Shown here: one piece after another, positions 32,227 through 41,350 of the stretch | Layout of the letters: each line of letters begins with the position of its first letter | How positions within the stretch are numbered: position 1 is the stretch's first letter | Program-made: the position numbers and the translations under genes | The notes under the pieces: generated by a model | Database searches by the model: none | The model's input: the letters and a program-made list of their open reading frames with translations, nothing else | Told to the model about the DNA's origin: nothing | NCBI RefSeq assembly: GCF_003429665.1 | Contig: NZ_QUWK01000002.1 | Span: 104,990 to 168,989, forward strand | DNA from: Sphaerochaeta halotolerans | GTDB lineage: Bacteria > Spirochaetota > Spirochaetia > Sphaerochaetales > Sphaerochaetaceae | Reading direction: 5' to 3' | DNA: 64,000 bases

Positions 32227-33219
32227 ATGGAAATGAAAAAACTACTAAAAGACAGCAAAAAAGTTGCCACACAATATACCACTTGGGTCACTTTCGTTGG
32301 ATTGTTGCTATTGCTCTCCATTCTGACCAACGGTCAGGCGCTTCGCTGGGGCAGTATCAGGAATCTCCTGATTGCAGAGTCAGTCAGATCCTTTGCTGCA
32401 TTGGGTGTTGGCATGATCATCATCACCAAGGGAATCGACCTTTCTATCGGGTATGTGGTCTGTCTGACCGCAAGTGTTGCAGCTTCCTTCGCACAGAATC
32501 CGGATTATAGCTCGGCTGTCTATGCAGGCCAGAGTTTCCCCTTGATTATTCCCATCGTCGCAGCAGTTGCAGCCGGTGGTCTGTTCGGTCTTTTCAACGG
32601 TTACTTGATCGCGTATGGAAAACTTCCTCCGTTCATCGCAACACTTGGTTCAATGTCGATTGCGAAAGGCTTGCAGCTTATCTATACCAAAGCTGCTGTT
32701 GTCGGTTCCTTGAACCAGAACTTCAAGAACATTAGCCAGGGAAGCGTAGGACCTGTTCCCAATCTCATCATCTATGTTGCAATTGCTGCTTTCATTGTCT
32801 GGATACTGCTCAAGCATACCCGTCAAGGAACGCACTTCTATGCCATTGGTGGCAATGCACAGGCAGCTCGGGTAAGTGGAATCAATGTGGAACGTGACCT
32901 CATGATGGTCTACTTCTATGCTGGATTGCTGTATGGTACTGCTGGGACACTTTTGGCAAGTCGTCTTGGCCTTGCAAACTCGCTTACCGCAAACGGTATG
33001 GAGCTGGACGCCATTGCTGCAGTTACTGTCGGTGGTGTTTCCCAGAATGGTGGTGTTGGTAAGGTCAGTGGTATGATGGTTGGTGTCTTTACCATGGGCT
33101 TGATCAACTATGGAATGTCCTTCCTGGGTGTTGACAGCTACTACCAGCAATTGGTAAAAGGCTTTATCATTATCATTGCGGTCTACTTCGACATGAAGAA
33201 ATACGCACGCCGCGCATAG
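32227..33219 (+). CDS. Sugar ABC transporter permease (MglC/RbsC type)
   Basis: A 330-residue inner-membrane permease of the BPD_transp_2 family with about ten hydrophobic segments. Motifs: IITKGIDLSIGYVV, IAYGKLPPFIATLGS, YAIGGNAQAARVSGI and IAAVTVGGVSQNGGVG. It is the only permease in this operon, so a homodimer is expected, unlike the rhamnose system with two. The start at 32227 follows the ATPase stop by 22 bases. The final residues MKKYARR resemble MglC-type tails. Confidence 0.87.
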   Translation: MEMKKLLKDSKKVATQYTTWVTFVGLLLLLSILTNGQALRWGSIRNLLIAESVRSFAALGVGMIIITKGIDLSIGYVVCLTASVAASFAQNPDYSSAVYAGQSFPLIIPIVAAVAAGGLFGLFNGYLIAYGKLPPFIATLGSMSIAKGLQLIYTKAAVVGSLNQNFKNISQGSVGPVPNLIIYVAIAAFIVWILLKHTRQGTHFYAIGGNAQAARVSGINVERDLMMVYFYAGLLYGTAGTLLASRLGLANSLTANGMELDAIAAVTVGGVSQNGGVGKVSGMMVGVFTMGLINYGMSFLGVDSYYQQLVKGFIIIIAVYFDMKKYARRA

Positions 33220-33231
33220 GAAGGTTACAAG

Positions 33232-34317
33232 ATGGGCAAACGGGAAGCTGCAACTATCAAGGATGTCGCGAATCTTGCAGGCGTCTCCATTGCCACTGTC
33301 AGCCGAGTCCTGAATAATCTTGGTGTGGTGAATCCTGAGACGGAAAGGAAAGTGCTTTCTGCCGTAAATATGTTGCACTATCAGCGCAATGCGGTGGCAC
33401 GTTCCTTGAAACTCAGGGTCACAAAGAGTATTGGAATCATTGTCCCAGAAATTTCGAATACCTTCTTCACTGAAATCGTCGAGCAACTGGAAAAGTTGCT
33501 TGGCCCACTCGGGTATGCATTGTTGCTCTGTAGCTCAGAGAACTCCGTGCATGAAGAGAAACGAAAACTTGCCTTCCTGCTGGAACGTAATGTTGATGCA
33601 CTTCTTGTTATTCCCGTCAGTGATGTGGGCGCACATTTTACCTCCCCTGCAATTTCAAACACCCCTTTGGTCATGCTTGACCGAAAGATTGAAGGGTTGT
33701 GTTGTGATGTGGTTCTGACAGATAACCGCAAAGGTGCGTACGATGTGACCTGCGCCTTGATCAGGGAAGGGAAAACCAATATTGGATTCCTTGGTGGAGA
33801 CAATCATGTACACACCTCTGTTGAACGTCTCCATGGGTTTTTGGATGCAATGCATGCACACCAGAAAGAGGTCGATCCCAACTTCATCCTACTTGGTGGA
33901 ATGACCCAGAAGTCTGGGTACACCCTAATGCAAAAAGCTTTGACGATGCCAAAATGTCCTGATACTTTTTTTGTGGTAAATGACATGGTGCACATCGGGG
34001 CAACCAGTTATCTGATGAGTCAGGCTTCCAGGGAGGTCCGTTCTAACATGGTGTTCTCCACGTTTGACTATCTCTACTACGCCCCGCTGCTCAAATTCTG
34101 TCATTATGCAGTGGCACAGCCGCTTGTCCAAATGGGTGAAACGGCTGCACAACTCTTGATCCGTCGCCTCGATGGTGATTTGGAAGGATTTCCTGCAACC
34201 GTTGTAATCGAACCAACCATCTGTGTATTGGAAGACAACGGTGGGGTCGTGACCGATGAAAAGTCAAAAGTTGCTTTCAACGAGCACTCCCCACAGTTCA
34301 ATCGCGTTTTCAGTTAG
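33232..34317 (+). CDS. LacI-family transcriptional regulator
   Basis: A 361-residue repressor. The N-terminal helix-turn-helix and hinge read ATIKDVANLAGVSIATVSRVLNN and AVARSLKLRVTKSIGIIVPEI. The rest is a periplasmic-binding-protein-like sensor domain (NPLVMLDR-type segment TPLVMLDRKIEG, GFLGGDNH, then PLVQMGETAAQLLIRRLDG). The last ~30 residues extend past the usual end. It is 12 bp after the permease and thus in the transporter operon. The paired TGTAAA-TTTACA palindromes upstream of that operon are its obvious sites, and the fucI site may also be bound. Its 3' end overlaps the convergent dehydrogenase gene by 8 bp. Confidence 0.9.
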   Translation: MGKREAATIKDVANLAGVSIATVSRVLNNLGVVNPETERKVLSAVNMLHYQRNAVARSLKLRVTKSIGIIVPEISNTFFTEIVEQLEKLLGPLGYALLLCSSENSVHEEKRKLAFLLERNVDALLVIPVSDVGAHFTSPAISNTPLVMLDRKIEGLCCDVVLTDNRKGAYDVTCALIREGKTNIGFLGGDNHVHTSVERLHGFLDAMHAHQKEVDPNFILLGGMTQKSGYTLMQKALTMPKCPDTFFVVNDMVHIGATSYLMSQASREVRSNMVFSTFDYLYYAPLLKFCHYAVAQPLVQMGETAAQLLIRRLDGDLEGFPATVVIEPTICVLEDNGGVVTDEKSKVAFNEHSPQFNRVFS

Positions 34318-35380
34318 GAAGCTCTTCGTCAAAACAAACAGCTACCTTCCCACAAGCACCGCTTGCCATCAAGGCATATGCTTCATCAGCTTTTTCCAAC
34401 GGGAAACGGTGTGTGATGAGCGCTTCCGGGTGAATGCCCCAGCGAACCAAACGCTCCACCAGATCCTCCATCTTCCAGATACTGGTTACCCAGCTTCCAT
34501 ACACTGTTTTCTGGTCATGGAGCATGTCTTCACTTGGGTTGAAGTGTACCGTGCCACCTTCTCCAACAAGTGCAATCTTGCCCCATTTACGTGTGGCTCT
34601 GATTGCTGTAGCGCGGCCTGCATCACTTGCTGAACAATCGAAAGCTCGCTCAACGCCATTTCCTCCGGTAAGTGCCTTGATTTGTGCCACATTATCCTCT
34701 GCAGGGGTTAACACGTGGTCGGCAAGGCCAAGCTGCTTTGCAAGCTCAATACGGGCACTCTGGGATTCAATACCAATAAGCTTGTTTGCTCCCATTGTCT
34801 TTGCAAGCATCAGGGTAGCCAGTCCTACTGGACCAAGGCCGACAACCAGTACAGCATCGTTCCCACTTACCCCGACTTTCTCGATGGCTTCATAGACCGT
34901 ACCAAAACCACAAGCTACCTGCGCGCCATCTGCATAGGTCAGTTCATCTGGAAGATAGACAAGATCTTTCTCATCGCAAAGGATATACTCTGCCATGCCA
35001 CCATCTCGCTGCCAACCATAGGCTGCTCTCTTGTCGCTGGTGCAGCTGATCATATAGCCCTGACGGCATTCATGGCAGACTCCGCAGCCGCTGATGTGAT
35101 ATACAACCACACGATCCCCTTTCTTGAACCGCTTCAAGCCTTCACCCTCTTCAACAATCTGACCGCAAGGCTCATGTCCTGCAATGACGTTCTGGTATCC
35201 TTCAGGTCCTTTTCCGAGGTGTTCCCGGTAGATTGCCCTGATATCACTCCCACAGATGGTACTGCACTTCGTCTTTACCAATACCTGGCCATATCCTGGC
35301 TTGGGAATCTCAAATTCACCGAATGCAACCGTACTGTTTCCAGGAAGCTTTGCCCCCTTCATCATCTTTTTTCCCATCAT
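34310..35380 (-). CDS. Zinc-dependent medium-chain alcohol dehydrogenase
   Basis: A 356-residue NAD(P)-dependent alcohol/polyol dehydrogenase. Catalytic zinc site: Cys in CSTICGSDIR and GHEPCGQIVEEG. Structural zinc cluster: CGVCHECRQGYMISC. Cofactor site: VLVVGLGPVGLATLMLA. ATG 35380 forms an ATGA overlap with the preceding gene's stop, and an AAGGAGG lies just upstream; a second ATG three bases later is equally usable. It is paired with an aldo/keto reductase, a typical arrangement for oxidation/reduction of a sugar or polyol. The substrate is not assignable. Confidence 0.85.
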   Translation of the reverse strand: MMGKKMMKGAKLPGNSTVAFGEFEIPKPGYGQVLVKTKCSTICGSDIRAIYREHLGKGPEGYQNVIAGHEPCGQIVEEGEGLKRFKKGDRVVVYHISGCGVCHECRQGYMISCTSDKRAAYGWQRDGGMAEYILCDEKDLVYLPDELTYADGAQVACGFGTVYEAIEKVGVSGNDAVLVVGLGPVGLATLMLAKTMGANKLIGIESQSARIELAKQLGLADHVLTPAEDNVAQIKALTGGNGVERAFDCSASDAGRATAIRATRKWGKIALVGEGGTVHFNPSEDMLHDQKTVYGSWVTSIWKMEDLVERLVRWGIHPEALITHRFPLEKADEAYALMASGACGKVAVCFDEELPN

Positions 35381-36387
35381 TTTCCTCCTTTTCGATATCT
35401 TTCCGGACAGGGGATGATTCCATCCTCGTCCCATAGGTCGTGCCATGATTCGGCGCCCTCCCATAGGAAGACCTGTCCCTTGATCAAGCGATTATTGCAA
35501 TCTGCACCCCTGAGGGTGAGAATCTCCTCCTCAGTGAGTGGGTCCGAAAGCACGCTCTCCAGGTTGCTTCTCAAATTTCTTTCCTTTGTGGATTGGGGAA
35601 TGGGTATCACCCCATTGGCTTGGGCCCACTTCAAGCAGATTGCAGCAGGGTGGCAGTTGTGCCTCTTGGCGATCTCAACCACAAGTGGATGTTGCATGTC
35701 GATGACATCCTCTGGAGTTGTGTCTCTCTCAGGCCTGTTGGGAGAGCCCAGGGGGCTGTACCCAATAGGGATGATACCCTCTTCCTTGATGTAGGAAAGT
35801 AGCTCGGGTTGCTGGAAACAGGGATGGAGCTCCATCTCGTTGAATGCCGGCCTGATAGAACAGGAGGCAAGTAATAATTCCATCTTTGCTTTACTCATAT
35901 TGCTGGTGCCTATATGCCGAACAAGACCCATGGATACAAGTTCCTCCATGGCAGACCATGTTTCCATGAACTCCTCATGGAAGTAGGGCCTTGCATTAGG
36001 ACTGCGACTGGTTACATCACAGTGTGGTGGATGATAGTTCGGGAACGGCCAGTGAACGAGATAGAGGTCAAGGTAGTCCAGTTGCAAATCTTTGAGAGAC
36101 TGTTTTGCTGATGCAATGACTTGATTTCTAGCATGGGAATCATTCCATACCTTGCTTGTGATCCATAGCTCTTCGCGCTTGATTCCACAGGTTTTCAGTA
36201 CTTCTCCAATCTCTTTCTCATTGTTGTATACACTCGCACAGTCAATGTTTCTGTACCCTATCTGCAAAGCAGTTCGTACTGCTTCAGCCATTTCACTGCT
36301 GGAAATGTGGTCAGAACCAAACGTTCCCACGCCGATAATGGGTATCTCAGCTTTGGTGCTTGCAATAGTTCGTGTAGGTAGTTGCAT
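35377..36387 (-). CDS. Aldo/keto reductase
   Basis: A 336-residue NADPH-dependent reductase of the AKR fold. It has GVGTFGSD near the start, the catalytic Asp-Tyr in GYRNIDCASVYNNEKEIG, the Lys in WITSKVWND, the His in LVHWPFPNY, GTSNMSKAKME, and the cofactor loop IPIPQSTKERNLRSN. The start at 36387 follows GGAGGA; the upstream in-frame ATG at 36426 does not have a site. It is divergent from a XylR-like regulator, with a palindrome between them, which suggests induction by a sugar or polyol. Confidence 0.88.
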   Translation of the reverse strand: MQLPTRTIASTKAEIPIIGVGTFGSDHISSSEMAEAVRTALQIGYRNIDCASVYNNEKEIGEVLKTCGIKREELWITSKVWNDSHARNQVIASAKQSLKDLQLDYLDLYLVHWPFPNYHPPHCDVTSRSPNARPYFHEEFMETWSAMEELVSMGLVRHIGTSNMSKAKMELLLASCSIRPAFNEMELHPCFQQPELLSYIKEEGIIPIGYSPLGSPNRPERDTTPEDVIDMQHPLVVEIAKRHNCHPAAICLKWAQANGVIPIPQSTKERNLRSNLESVLSDPLTEEEILTLRGADCNNRLIKGQVFLWEGAESWHDLWDEDGIIPCPERYRKGGK

Positions 36388-36462
36388 AGTACTCCTCCTA
36401 ATATGTATACCGTATCCTGTTTGCAATCATTGGCAATGCTTAATATGCGAAAAGATAGTATC

Positions 36463-36476
36463 AAAATGCGCATTTT
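36463..36476. promoter_or_regulatory. Perfect palindrome between aldo/keto reductase and XylR-like regulator
   Basis: AAAATGCGCATTTT is a perfect 14-bp palindrome, followed at 36476-36481 by TATAGT. A partial half-site (ATGCGAAAAG) lies at about 36445-36454. Its position in the 106-bp divergent gap makes it an operator candidate for the adjacent regulator. Confidence 0.5.
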
Positions 36477-36493
36477 ATAGTATAGTGGAGATA

Positions 36494-37630
36494 ATGACAC
36501 AGATAGGTTTAAAATTACGGTTCCAAGATGGCTATGACATGGCGGTTGCAAATGGGGTGGTACAGTATGCCCGCACAAAATTTGACTGGCAGGTACGTGG
36601 GCAAGGACCTTGGTTCTTTTCCCTCGATAAGGAAGCACTTCTTTCCTGTGATGCCTTGATTGCCCGAATCGAGGACGATGAGGATGCACGGTTTTGTGCA
36701 ACGCTTGGTATCCCTGTGGTGGATATTGCTGGTGCCACTTCGTTGAAGCTTTTCAGCCAAGTCAGAAATGATGATTACCAGACTGGGGTAAGTGCCGGTG
36801 CCTACCTGAAAAAATTGGGAAGCCAGCATCTTGCTTGGTGCGGTGTAGAACAGGTGCACTGGGCACGTGAGCGATTCATCGGTTTTTGCAGTGCCACGTC
36901 CTCCATCCCTGAAATGATGCCGAGTTTTTCTCGGTCTTTGTCCTGGTGGAGGCACCTCTACGACTCAGACGCACAGCTGGAGGCGTGGCTGACTGAACTT
37001 CCAAAACCCTGCAGTCTATTCTGTTGCAACGACCTCTCTGCAATGAAAGTTGAGCTCGTATGCCAACGACTTGGCATTGCAATACCTGAGGAGATCATGG
37101 TATTGGGGGTGGATAATGAGACGTTGCTCTGTGAGCTGGCCAGTCCTTCGATTTCCAGCATTCAACCCGATTGCGAGACGATTGGATACCAAGCTTCGGC
37201 AATGCTTGATTCAATGCTCAATGATGAAACACACGGGGTACATATACGTCGTATAGCTCCAGGGCCTGTAAGGGAGCGAGAGAGTACCCGTGTAATCTAC
37301 TGTGAGGATGAGCATGTTGCAAAGGCGATGCAGTTGATCAAGGCAGAAGCAACGAGTGGATTGCAGGCGAGTGAGGTGGCTCGTCAGGCTGCCATCTGCA
37401 GACGTTCTTTGGAGATGCGCTTTCGTTCCTTACGAGGAACCACTATCTGGGAAGAGATCACTACGGAAAAACTCTCCAGGGCAGCGTCGTTGCTCTCCCA
37501 TTCACAGCAGAGTATTGCTACTGTTGCCCAGCAGTCTGGTTTTTCTTCAATACATAGGTTTTATAGTTTATTCAAACGCAACTATCATATGACGCCTCAA
37601 CAATATCGGGAAAAAAAGGCCCGAACATAA
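36494..37630 (+). CDS. XylR-type regulator (LacI-like sensor fused to AraC DNA-binding domain)
   Basis: A 378-residue activator. Residues ~1-260 resemble a periplasmic-binding sensor (CNDLSAMKVELVCQRLGIAIPEE, then VLGVDNETLLCELASPSISSI, typical of XylR). The C-terminal ~105 residues are an AraC double helix-turn-helix (TSGLQASEVARQAAICRRSLEMRFR; QSIATVAQQSGFSSIHRFYSLFKRNYHMTPQQYR). ATG 36494 follows TGGAG. The N-terminus is divergent from XylR, so the ligand may be another sugar. It is divergent from the aldo/keto reductase pair, which it probably controls. Confidence 0.87.
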   Translation: MTQIGLKLRFQDGYDMAVANGVVQYARTKFDWQVRGQGPWFFSLDKEALLSCDALIARIEDDEDARFCATLGIPVVDIAGATSLKLFSQVRNDDYQTGVSAGAYLKKLGSQHLAWCGVEQVHWARERFIGFCSATSSIPEMMPSFSRSLSWWRHLYDSDAQLEAWLTELPKPCSLFCCNDLSAMKVELVCQRLGIAIPEEIMVLGVDNETLLCELASPSISSIQPDCETIGYQASAMLDSMLNDETHGVHIRRIAPGPVRERESTRVIYCEDEHVAKAMQLIKAEATSGLQASEVARQAAICRRSLEMRFRSLRGTTIWEEITTEKLSRAASLLSHSQQSIATVAQQSGFSSIHRFYSLFKRNYHMTPQQYREKKART

Positions 37631-37679
37631 GCTTTCCTACAACCACCGTTTTATGGCATGATGGAGAGCGAGGTATAGT

Positions 37680-38357
37680 ATGGAACTTATGCTCGATACA
37701 GCTAACTTGGAAGAAATCAAGAAAGGTTTGGAAATATACCCAATCAATGGGGTTACCTCCAATCCTTCCATCATCAAGGCAGAAGGAAAGATTGATTTTT
37801 TCAATCATATGCATCAGATCCGTAGTCTCATTGGGGAAGAGCGAAGCCTTCATGTGCAGGTGGTAGCCCACGATGCAGAACACATCATTGCCGAGGCAGA
37901 GAGAATTCTCAAGATTCTTGGTAGCAATACATTTATAAAGATTCCTGTGACTGAAGAGGGCCTGAAAGCCATAAAAATACTGGCTTCCCGGCAGGTTAAC
38001 ATTACAGCCACTGCCATCTATACCACCATGCAGGGAATTCTGGCCATGCTCGCTGGTGCCAGGTATCTCGCTGTCTACTATAACAGGATGCTGAACATTG
38101 ATATTGATGCGGCTAAGGTGATCAGGGAGCTCAGTAGTTTGCTCTGGGCAAACAGTACCAACTGCCAGATACTTGCCGCCAGTTTTAAGAATCTCAGTGA
38201 GATAACCACTAGTTATGCCAATGGGGCAAGCTGTTGCACCGTTCCCTATGCGCTGTTGCAGACCGGACTACATATGCCTTCCATAACCAAGGCTGTCCAC
38301 GATTTTTCTGAAAATTGGGAAAAGATATATGGGAACAGAACGCTACTCGATTTCTAA
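37680..38357 (+). CDS. Transaldolase / fructose-6-phosphate aldolase-like protein
   Basis: A 225-residue class I aldolase of the small transaldolase (TalC/FSA) group. The conserved N-terminus is MLDTANLEEIKKGLEIYPINGVTSNPSI. The Schiff-base Lys lies in NTFIKIPVTEEGLKAI, and NITATAIYTTMQGI matches the group. In true FSA and TalC the following part is well conserved, whereas here the RYLAVYYNRMLN segment is more divergent, so activity on dihydroxyacetone, erythrose phosphate or another ketose cannot be fixed. It overlaps the downstream SGNH gene by 29 bp. Confidence 0.85.
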   Translation: MELMLDTANLEEIKKGLEIYPINGVTSNPSIIKAEGKIDFFNHMHQIRSLIGEERSLHVQVVAHDAEHIIAEAERILKILGSNTFIKIPVTEEGLKAIKILASRQVNITATAIYTTMQGILAMLAGARYLAVYYNRMLNIDIDAAKVIRELSSLLWANSTNCQILAASFKNLSEITTSYANGASCCTVPYALLQTGLHMPSITKAVHDFSENWEKIYGNRTLLDF

Positions 38358-39324
38358 AAATGACCTGTTTGCCCTTGCACATAATGCACTGTCGGTTGAA
38401 CTTCTTGAAGATGGATATTATTGCGCTCTGCGTTTTGCAAAAGAACAGGAACCAGGGTATAGCACCCATCCACTCTATCGGGCAATGGCTAAGACCAGTG
38501 CTTCGGTGTGTCTTCGCTTTCAATCTCTCTCCGACGTTACGATTCACCTGAAACGGTATAATCAGTCACTGCTTCCCAAGAAAGGGGAGCCGGTGATTGA
38601 TTTTACAACGCTTTACCCCCACGCTCTGGATCTATCTGAGACCTTCGACCTCATCTACGCTGGCAATGATGTAGTGCATCTCCCTTTGCAGAGTGACCAG
38701 ATTCCCATCGCAAAAGGGAATCTGGTGAGTCTCTACCTTCCCATGCATCACCAAATAGGGTTTCGGATAGAAGGGGCTGTGCAACCTGTCGCAAAAGAAG
38801 GTAAGACACTGCTTTGTATCGGTGATTCAATTGTCCAAGGAGTGGGGGTACGCCATCCCTCTGCATCTTTATGCGAGCAACTCTCATCTCTCAAGGGCGT
38901 ACAGGTTATAAACCAAGGCATTGCCGGAGCTTTGGTGAATTCAAAACTCATCCAGAAATTGGATATTCCCATTCATAGCATTCTCGTGGCACTTGGTACC
39001 AATGATTGGTCCATACGTGAAACCCTTGCAGATTTGCGTGGGGAGATGTTCGCGTTGCTCGGGAGAATCAGAAAGTTCTATCCTTTGGTGCCCGTTACGG
39101 TACTTACTCCGCTGTGGAGATCTGACATCCAGCAGACACAGAGCATGGGGAGCTTTTCTGAGATGCAGAAGACCCTGGAGTATACAACTTACTGCTTCCC
39201 CAGGGTCCGTGTAGTGAATGGGCTCTCCCTATCGCTGCGCGATGCATATGATGATGGATTCATCCACCCCGATGAGCGAGGGATCAGGTTCTTGGCAAAA
39301 GGGTTGGTCTCTCAGCTTCTATAG
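38329..39324 (+). CDS. SGNH/GDSL-type hydrolase
   Basis: A 331-residue probable esterase. The first ~155 residues form an unassigned beta-rich region like that found before some carbohydrate-active SGNH esterases. The catalytic domain follows, with nucleophile Ser in CIGDSIVQGVG, the block III GTNDW, and Asp-x-x-His in DGFIHPDERG near the C-terminus. No signal peptide is visible, so it is cytoplasmic. It starts inside the transaldolase gene (29-bp overlap), so translation is coupled. The 3' end overlaps the convergent MalY-type gene by 13 bp. Deacylation of an imported sugar is plausible but unproven. Confidence 0.78.
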   Translation: MGTERYSISKNDLFALAHNALSVELLEDGYYCALRFAKEQEPGYSTHPLYRAMAKTSASVCLRFQSLSDVTIHLKRYNQSLLPKKGEPVIDFTTLYPHALDLSETFDLIYAGNDVVHLPLQSDQIPIAKGNLVSLYLPMHHQIGFRIEGAVQPVAKEGKTLLCIGDSIVQGVGVRHPSASLCEQLSSLKGVQVINQGIAGALVNSKLIQKLDIPIHSILVALGTNDWSIRETLADLRGEMFALLGRIRKFYPLVPVTVLTPLWRSDIQQTQSMGSFSEMQKTLEYTTYCFPRVRVVNGLSLSLRDAYDDGFIHPDERGIRFLAKGLVSQLL

Positions 39325-40562
39325 TCATTTTTCAGTGTATCCACTGCTGAGATGATCCTTTCCATCGCTTGTTCAATATTGCTCCGTTGGGTCCCGAAGT
39401 TGATTCTCACAAACCTGCGGTACTCCTCTCCTCCAAACCACGTTCCATCATTGAAGGCAACACTAGCTCTTTGGCCGAAAAACCTGGATAGTATTCCTCC
39501 TCCTGGGCTTTTCTTGGTCTCATAAAGCTCTGGATGTGCCTCCCTATCCTTTTCAACCAGAGGGATCAGCGCTGAGCAATCGAGTAGGGTGATGAATGAA
39601 GCTTTTGGCCTAATACATATGATTTCTGGGACATGGTTTTGCAATGTCTCCTCGATATAGGTGAGATTATCCTGTAAATAGGCAAGTAACTCCGTCAGCC
39701 ATGATTCTCCACTCTGGTAGGCAGTGGTGGCCAATGTAGTGGCAAAGGTGGAATTACCTGTAAGGAAGAGTTGCTGCAGCCGCTTCTCATAAGACTGCTT
39801 CAAGGTTTGATTATTGAATAATGTAACGGAGTAGTGTTCTCCAGCCATATTGAAGGTTTTGGAAGGGGCCATGCAGACAATGCTCTCACACCCAGTTTTC
39901 TTCCCTACTTCGAGAAGACTTACAAAGGACTCATAGCGAAGATCAGCATGAATTTCGTCGCTGATGATTGTCACCTCATGCTTTTTGGCTATACGGCAGA
40001 GTTTGGTAAGTTCTTCTTCACTGAAGACCAGACCCGATGGATTATGGGGGCTGCAGAAGAGTAAGATCTTTGCCTTCTGACAGAGTTTCTCAAATTGATC
40101 CCAATCAAGAGAAAACTGGTGTTGCTGTTCATCATAGGACAACGGCCAGGGGCTCAATGTCCTATTGAGATTGTTCACCATGGTCACGAACGGTTGGTAG
40201 GAAGGAAAAGGGACAATGACCTCGTCCTGCTCTTCGCTGAGAAGATCCAGGAGTATTGCGATACTGTTCAATACCCCTTGGCTGAGTACTACTTGATTAG
40301 GTGACAACTCCATCTGATGCCATACCTTTACCCACCTTAGGAAAGCGCCCTTTTGCCCTGGGGCATAAGGATACCCGTAGATGGCCTGCTCAGCAAGTAA
40401 ACGTGCCTGCTCAGAAACTTCCGGGACTACAGGGAAATCCATGTCTGCAACCCAAAACGGTATTGCTTCAGGATTGCCACACATGGATGCGATGGCTTCC
40501 TTGTTCCATTTGACGGACAAGGAAGAACGACGGTCAGTGATTTGATTAAACAATGATTGCAT
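39312..40562 (-). CDS. MalY/PatB-type aminotransferase (cystathionine beta-lyase-like)
   Basis: A 416-residue PLP enzyme of fold type I. Family marks: PFWVADMDFPVVPEV, YGYPYAPGQKGAFLRWV, SQGVLNSIAILLDL, CSPHNPSGLVFSEEEL, SDEIHADL, and the PLP lysine in MAPSKTFNMAGEHYS. A substrate carboxylate Arg lies near FVRINFGTQR. Such enzymes release H2S or homocysteine from cystathionine or cysteine. The start overlaps the preceding gene's stop (TAATG). It is the last gene of an overlapping trio with threonine aldolase and a ferredoxin-like protein, suggesting linked amino-acid breakdown. Confidence 0.88.
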   Translation of the reverse strand: MQSLFNQITDRRSSLSVKWNKEAIASMCGNPEAIPFWVADMDFPVVPEVSEQARLLAEQAIYGYPYAPGQKGAFLRWVKVWHQMELSPNQVVLSQGVLNSIAILLDLLSEEQDEVIVPFPSYQPFVTMVNNLNRTLSPWPLSYDEQQHQFSLDWDQFEKLCQKAKILLFCSPHNPSGLVFSEEELTKLCRIAKKHEVTIISDEIHADLRYESFVSLLEVGKKTGCESIVCMAPSKTFNMAGEHYSVTLFNNQTLKQSYEKRLQQLFLTGNSTFATTLATTAYQSGESWLTELLAYLQDNLTYIEETLQNHVPEIICIRPKASFITLLDCSALIPLVEKDREAHPELYETKKSPGGGILSRFFGQRASVAFNDGTWFGGEEYRRFVRINFGTQRSNIEQAMERIISAVDTLKNDYRS

Positions 40563-41350
40563 TACGAACGATACTCCACTTGATAACCAGAACGCGGATT
40601 GGGGTAATACCCTTCTCGTACCTTTCTGGTTTTAAATACGATTGCATGTTCTGGGCAGCGATGATAACACCCAAGGCATCCAGTACAGGCCCGGTCGAAG
40701 ACAGGTTTGCCATCCTTCATTTCAATGTTGGCAGATGGACACATACGGTAACAAATTCCACAGGAAGTACACGCATCGGTAACGGCGAAATCGAGTGCTG
40801 TATCCATGAAAGAACGATGGATCGGGAGCATTACATGGTTGATTGCAAAACGAGAGAGGGGAGGGCGATGCGGAAGTCTGATAACCTCCGTTGTAATGTC
40901 CTGAGCAATTTCTGCAACCTTCCTGTCAGCTTTTGTATAGAGGTCCTCAATCTTCTCCTCACTTGGCGCATTGAGTAGAGGAATATATCCATCGGGCATC
41001 ACCACATGATTTGCATAGCTTACCACAGCCCCAGCTTCCTTCAGCAGGACCTCCATCGTTTGGAAGGTATATGCTTGAAATAGATAGCGAGTCGTGACAA
41101 GAAAGAGATATTTCAATGGGGAGAGATCTTGTTTTTGAAATACCTCCTCAATGAAATGGGGAACCAGATTGGGTGGAAATCCCTTGTAAACTGGAAAAAC
41201 AAACCCTACTTGTTCAGTAATGGTGAAGGTTGGTGTTTCCATCAAGGAAGGAATCATCAGTACCTGGCAGTCTCCGAGTTCACTACAGAGCTTCTGTGCT
41301 ATATAGTAGCTATTGCCTGTACCAGAGAAGCAGAGAAGTGTAGTTTTCAT
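40562..41350 (-). CDS. Flavodoxin-ferredoxin fusion (EFR1-type ferredoxin protein)
   Basis: A 262-residue electron carrier. The N-terminal ~150 residues have a flavodoxin-like FMN loop (LCFSGTGNSYYIAQKL) and VGFVFPVYKGFPP. The C-terminus has two 4Fe-4S clusters, CTSCGICYRMCP and CTGCLGCYHRCPEHAI. It overlaps threonine aldolase by 4 bp upstream and the MalY-type gene by 1 bp downstream, so all three are translationally coupled. The electron partner is unknown. The pairing with PLP enzymes of amino-acid breakdown is unusual. Confidence 0.85.
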   Translation of the reverse strand: MKTTLLCFSGTGNSYYIAQKLCSELGDCQVLMIPSLMETPTFTITEQVGFVFPVYKGFPPNLVPHFIEEVFQKQDLSPLKYLFLVTTRYLFQAYTFQTMEVLLKEAGAVVSYANHVVMPDGYIPLLNAPSEEKIEDLYTKADRKVAEIAQDITTEVIRLPHRPPLSRFAINHVMLPIHRSFMDTALDFAVTDACTSCGICYRMCPSANIEMKDGKPVFDRACTGCLGCYHRCPEHAIVFKTRKVREGYYPNPRSGYQVEYRS

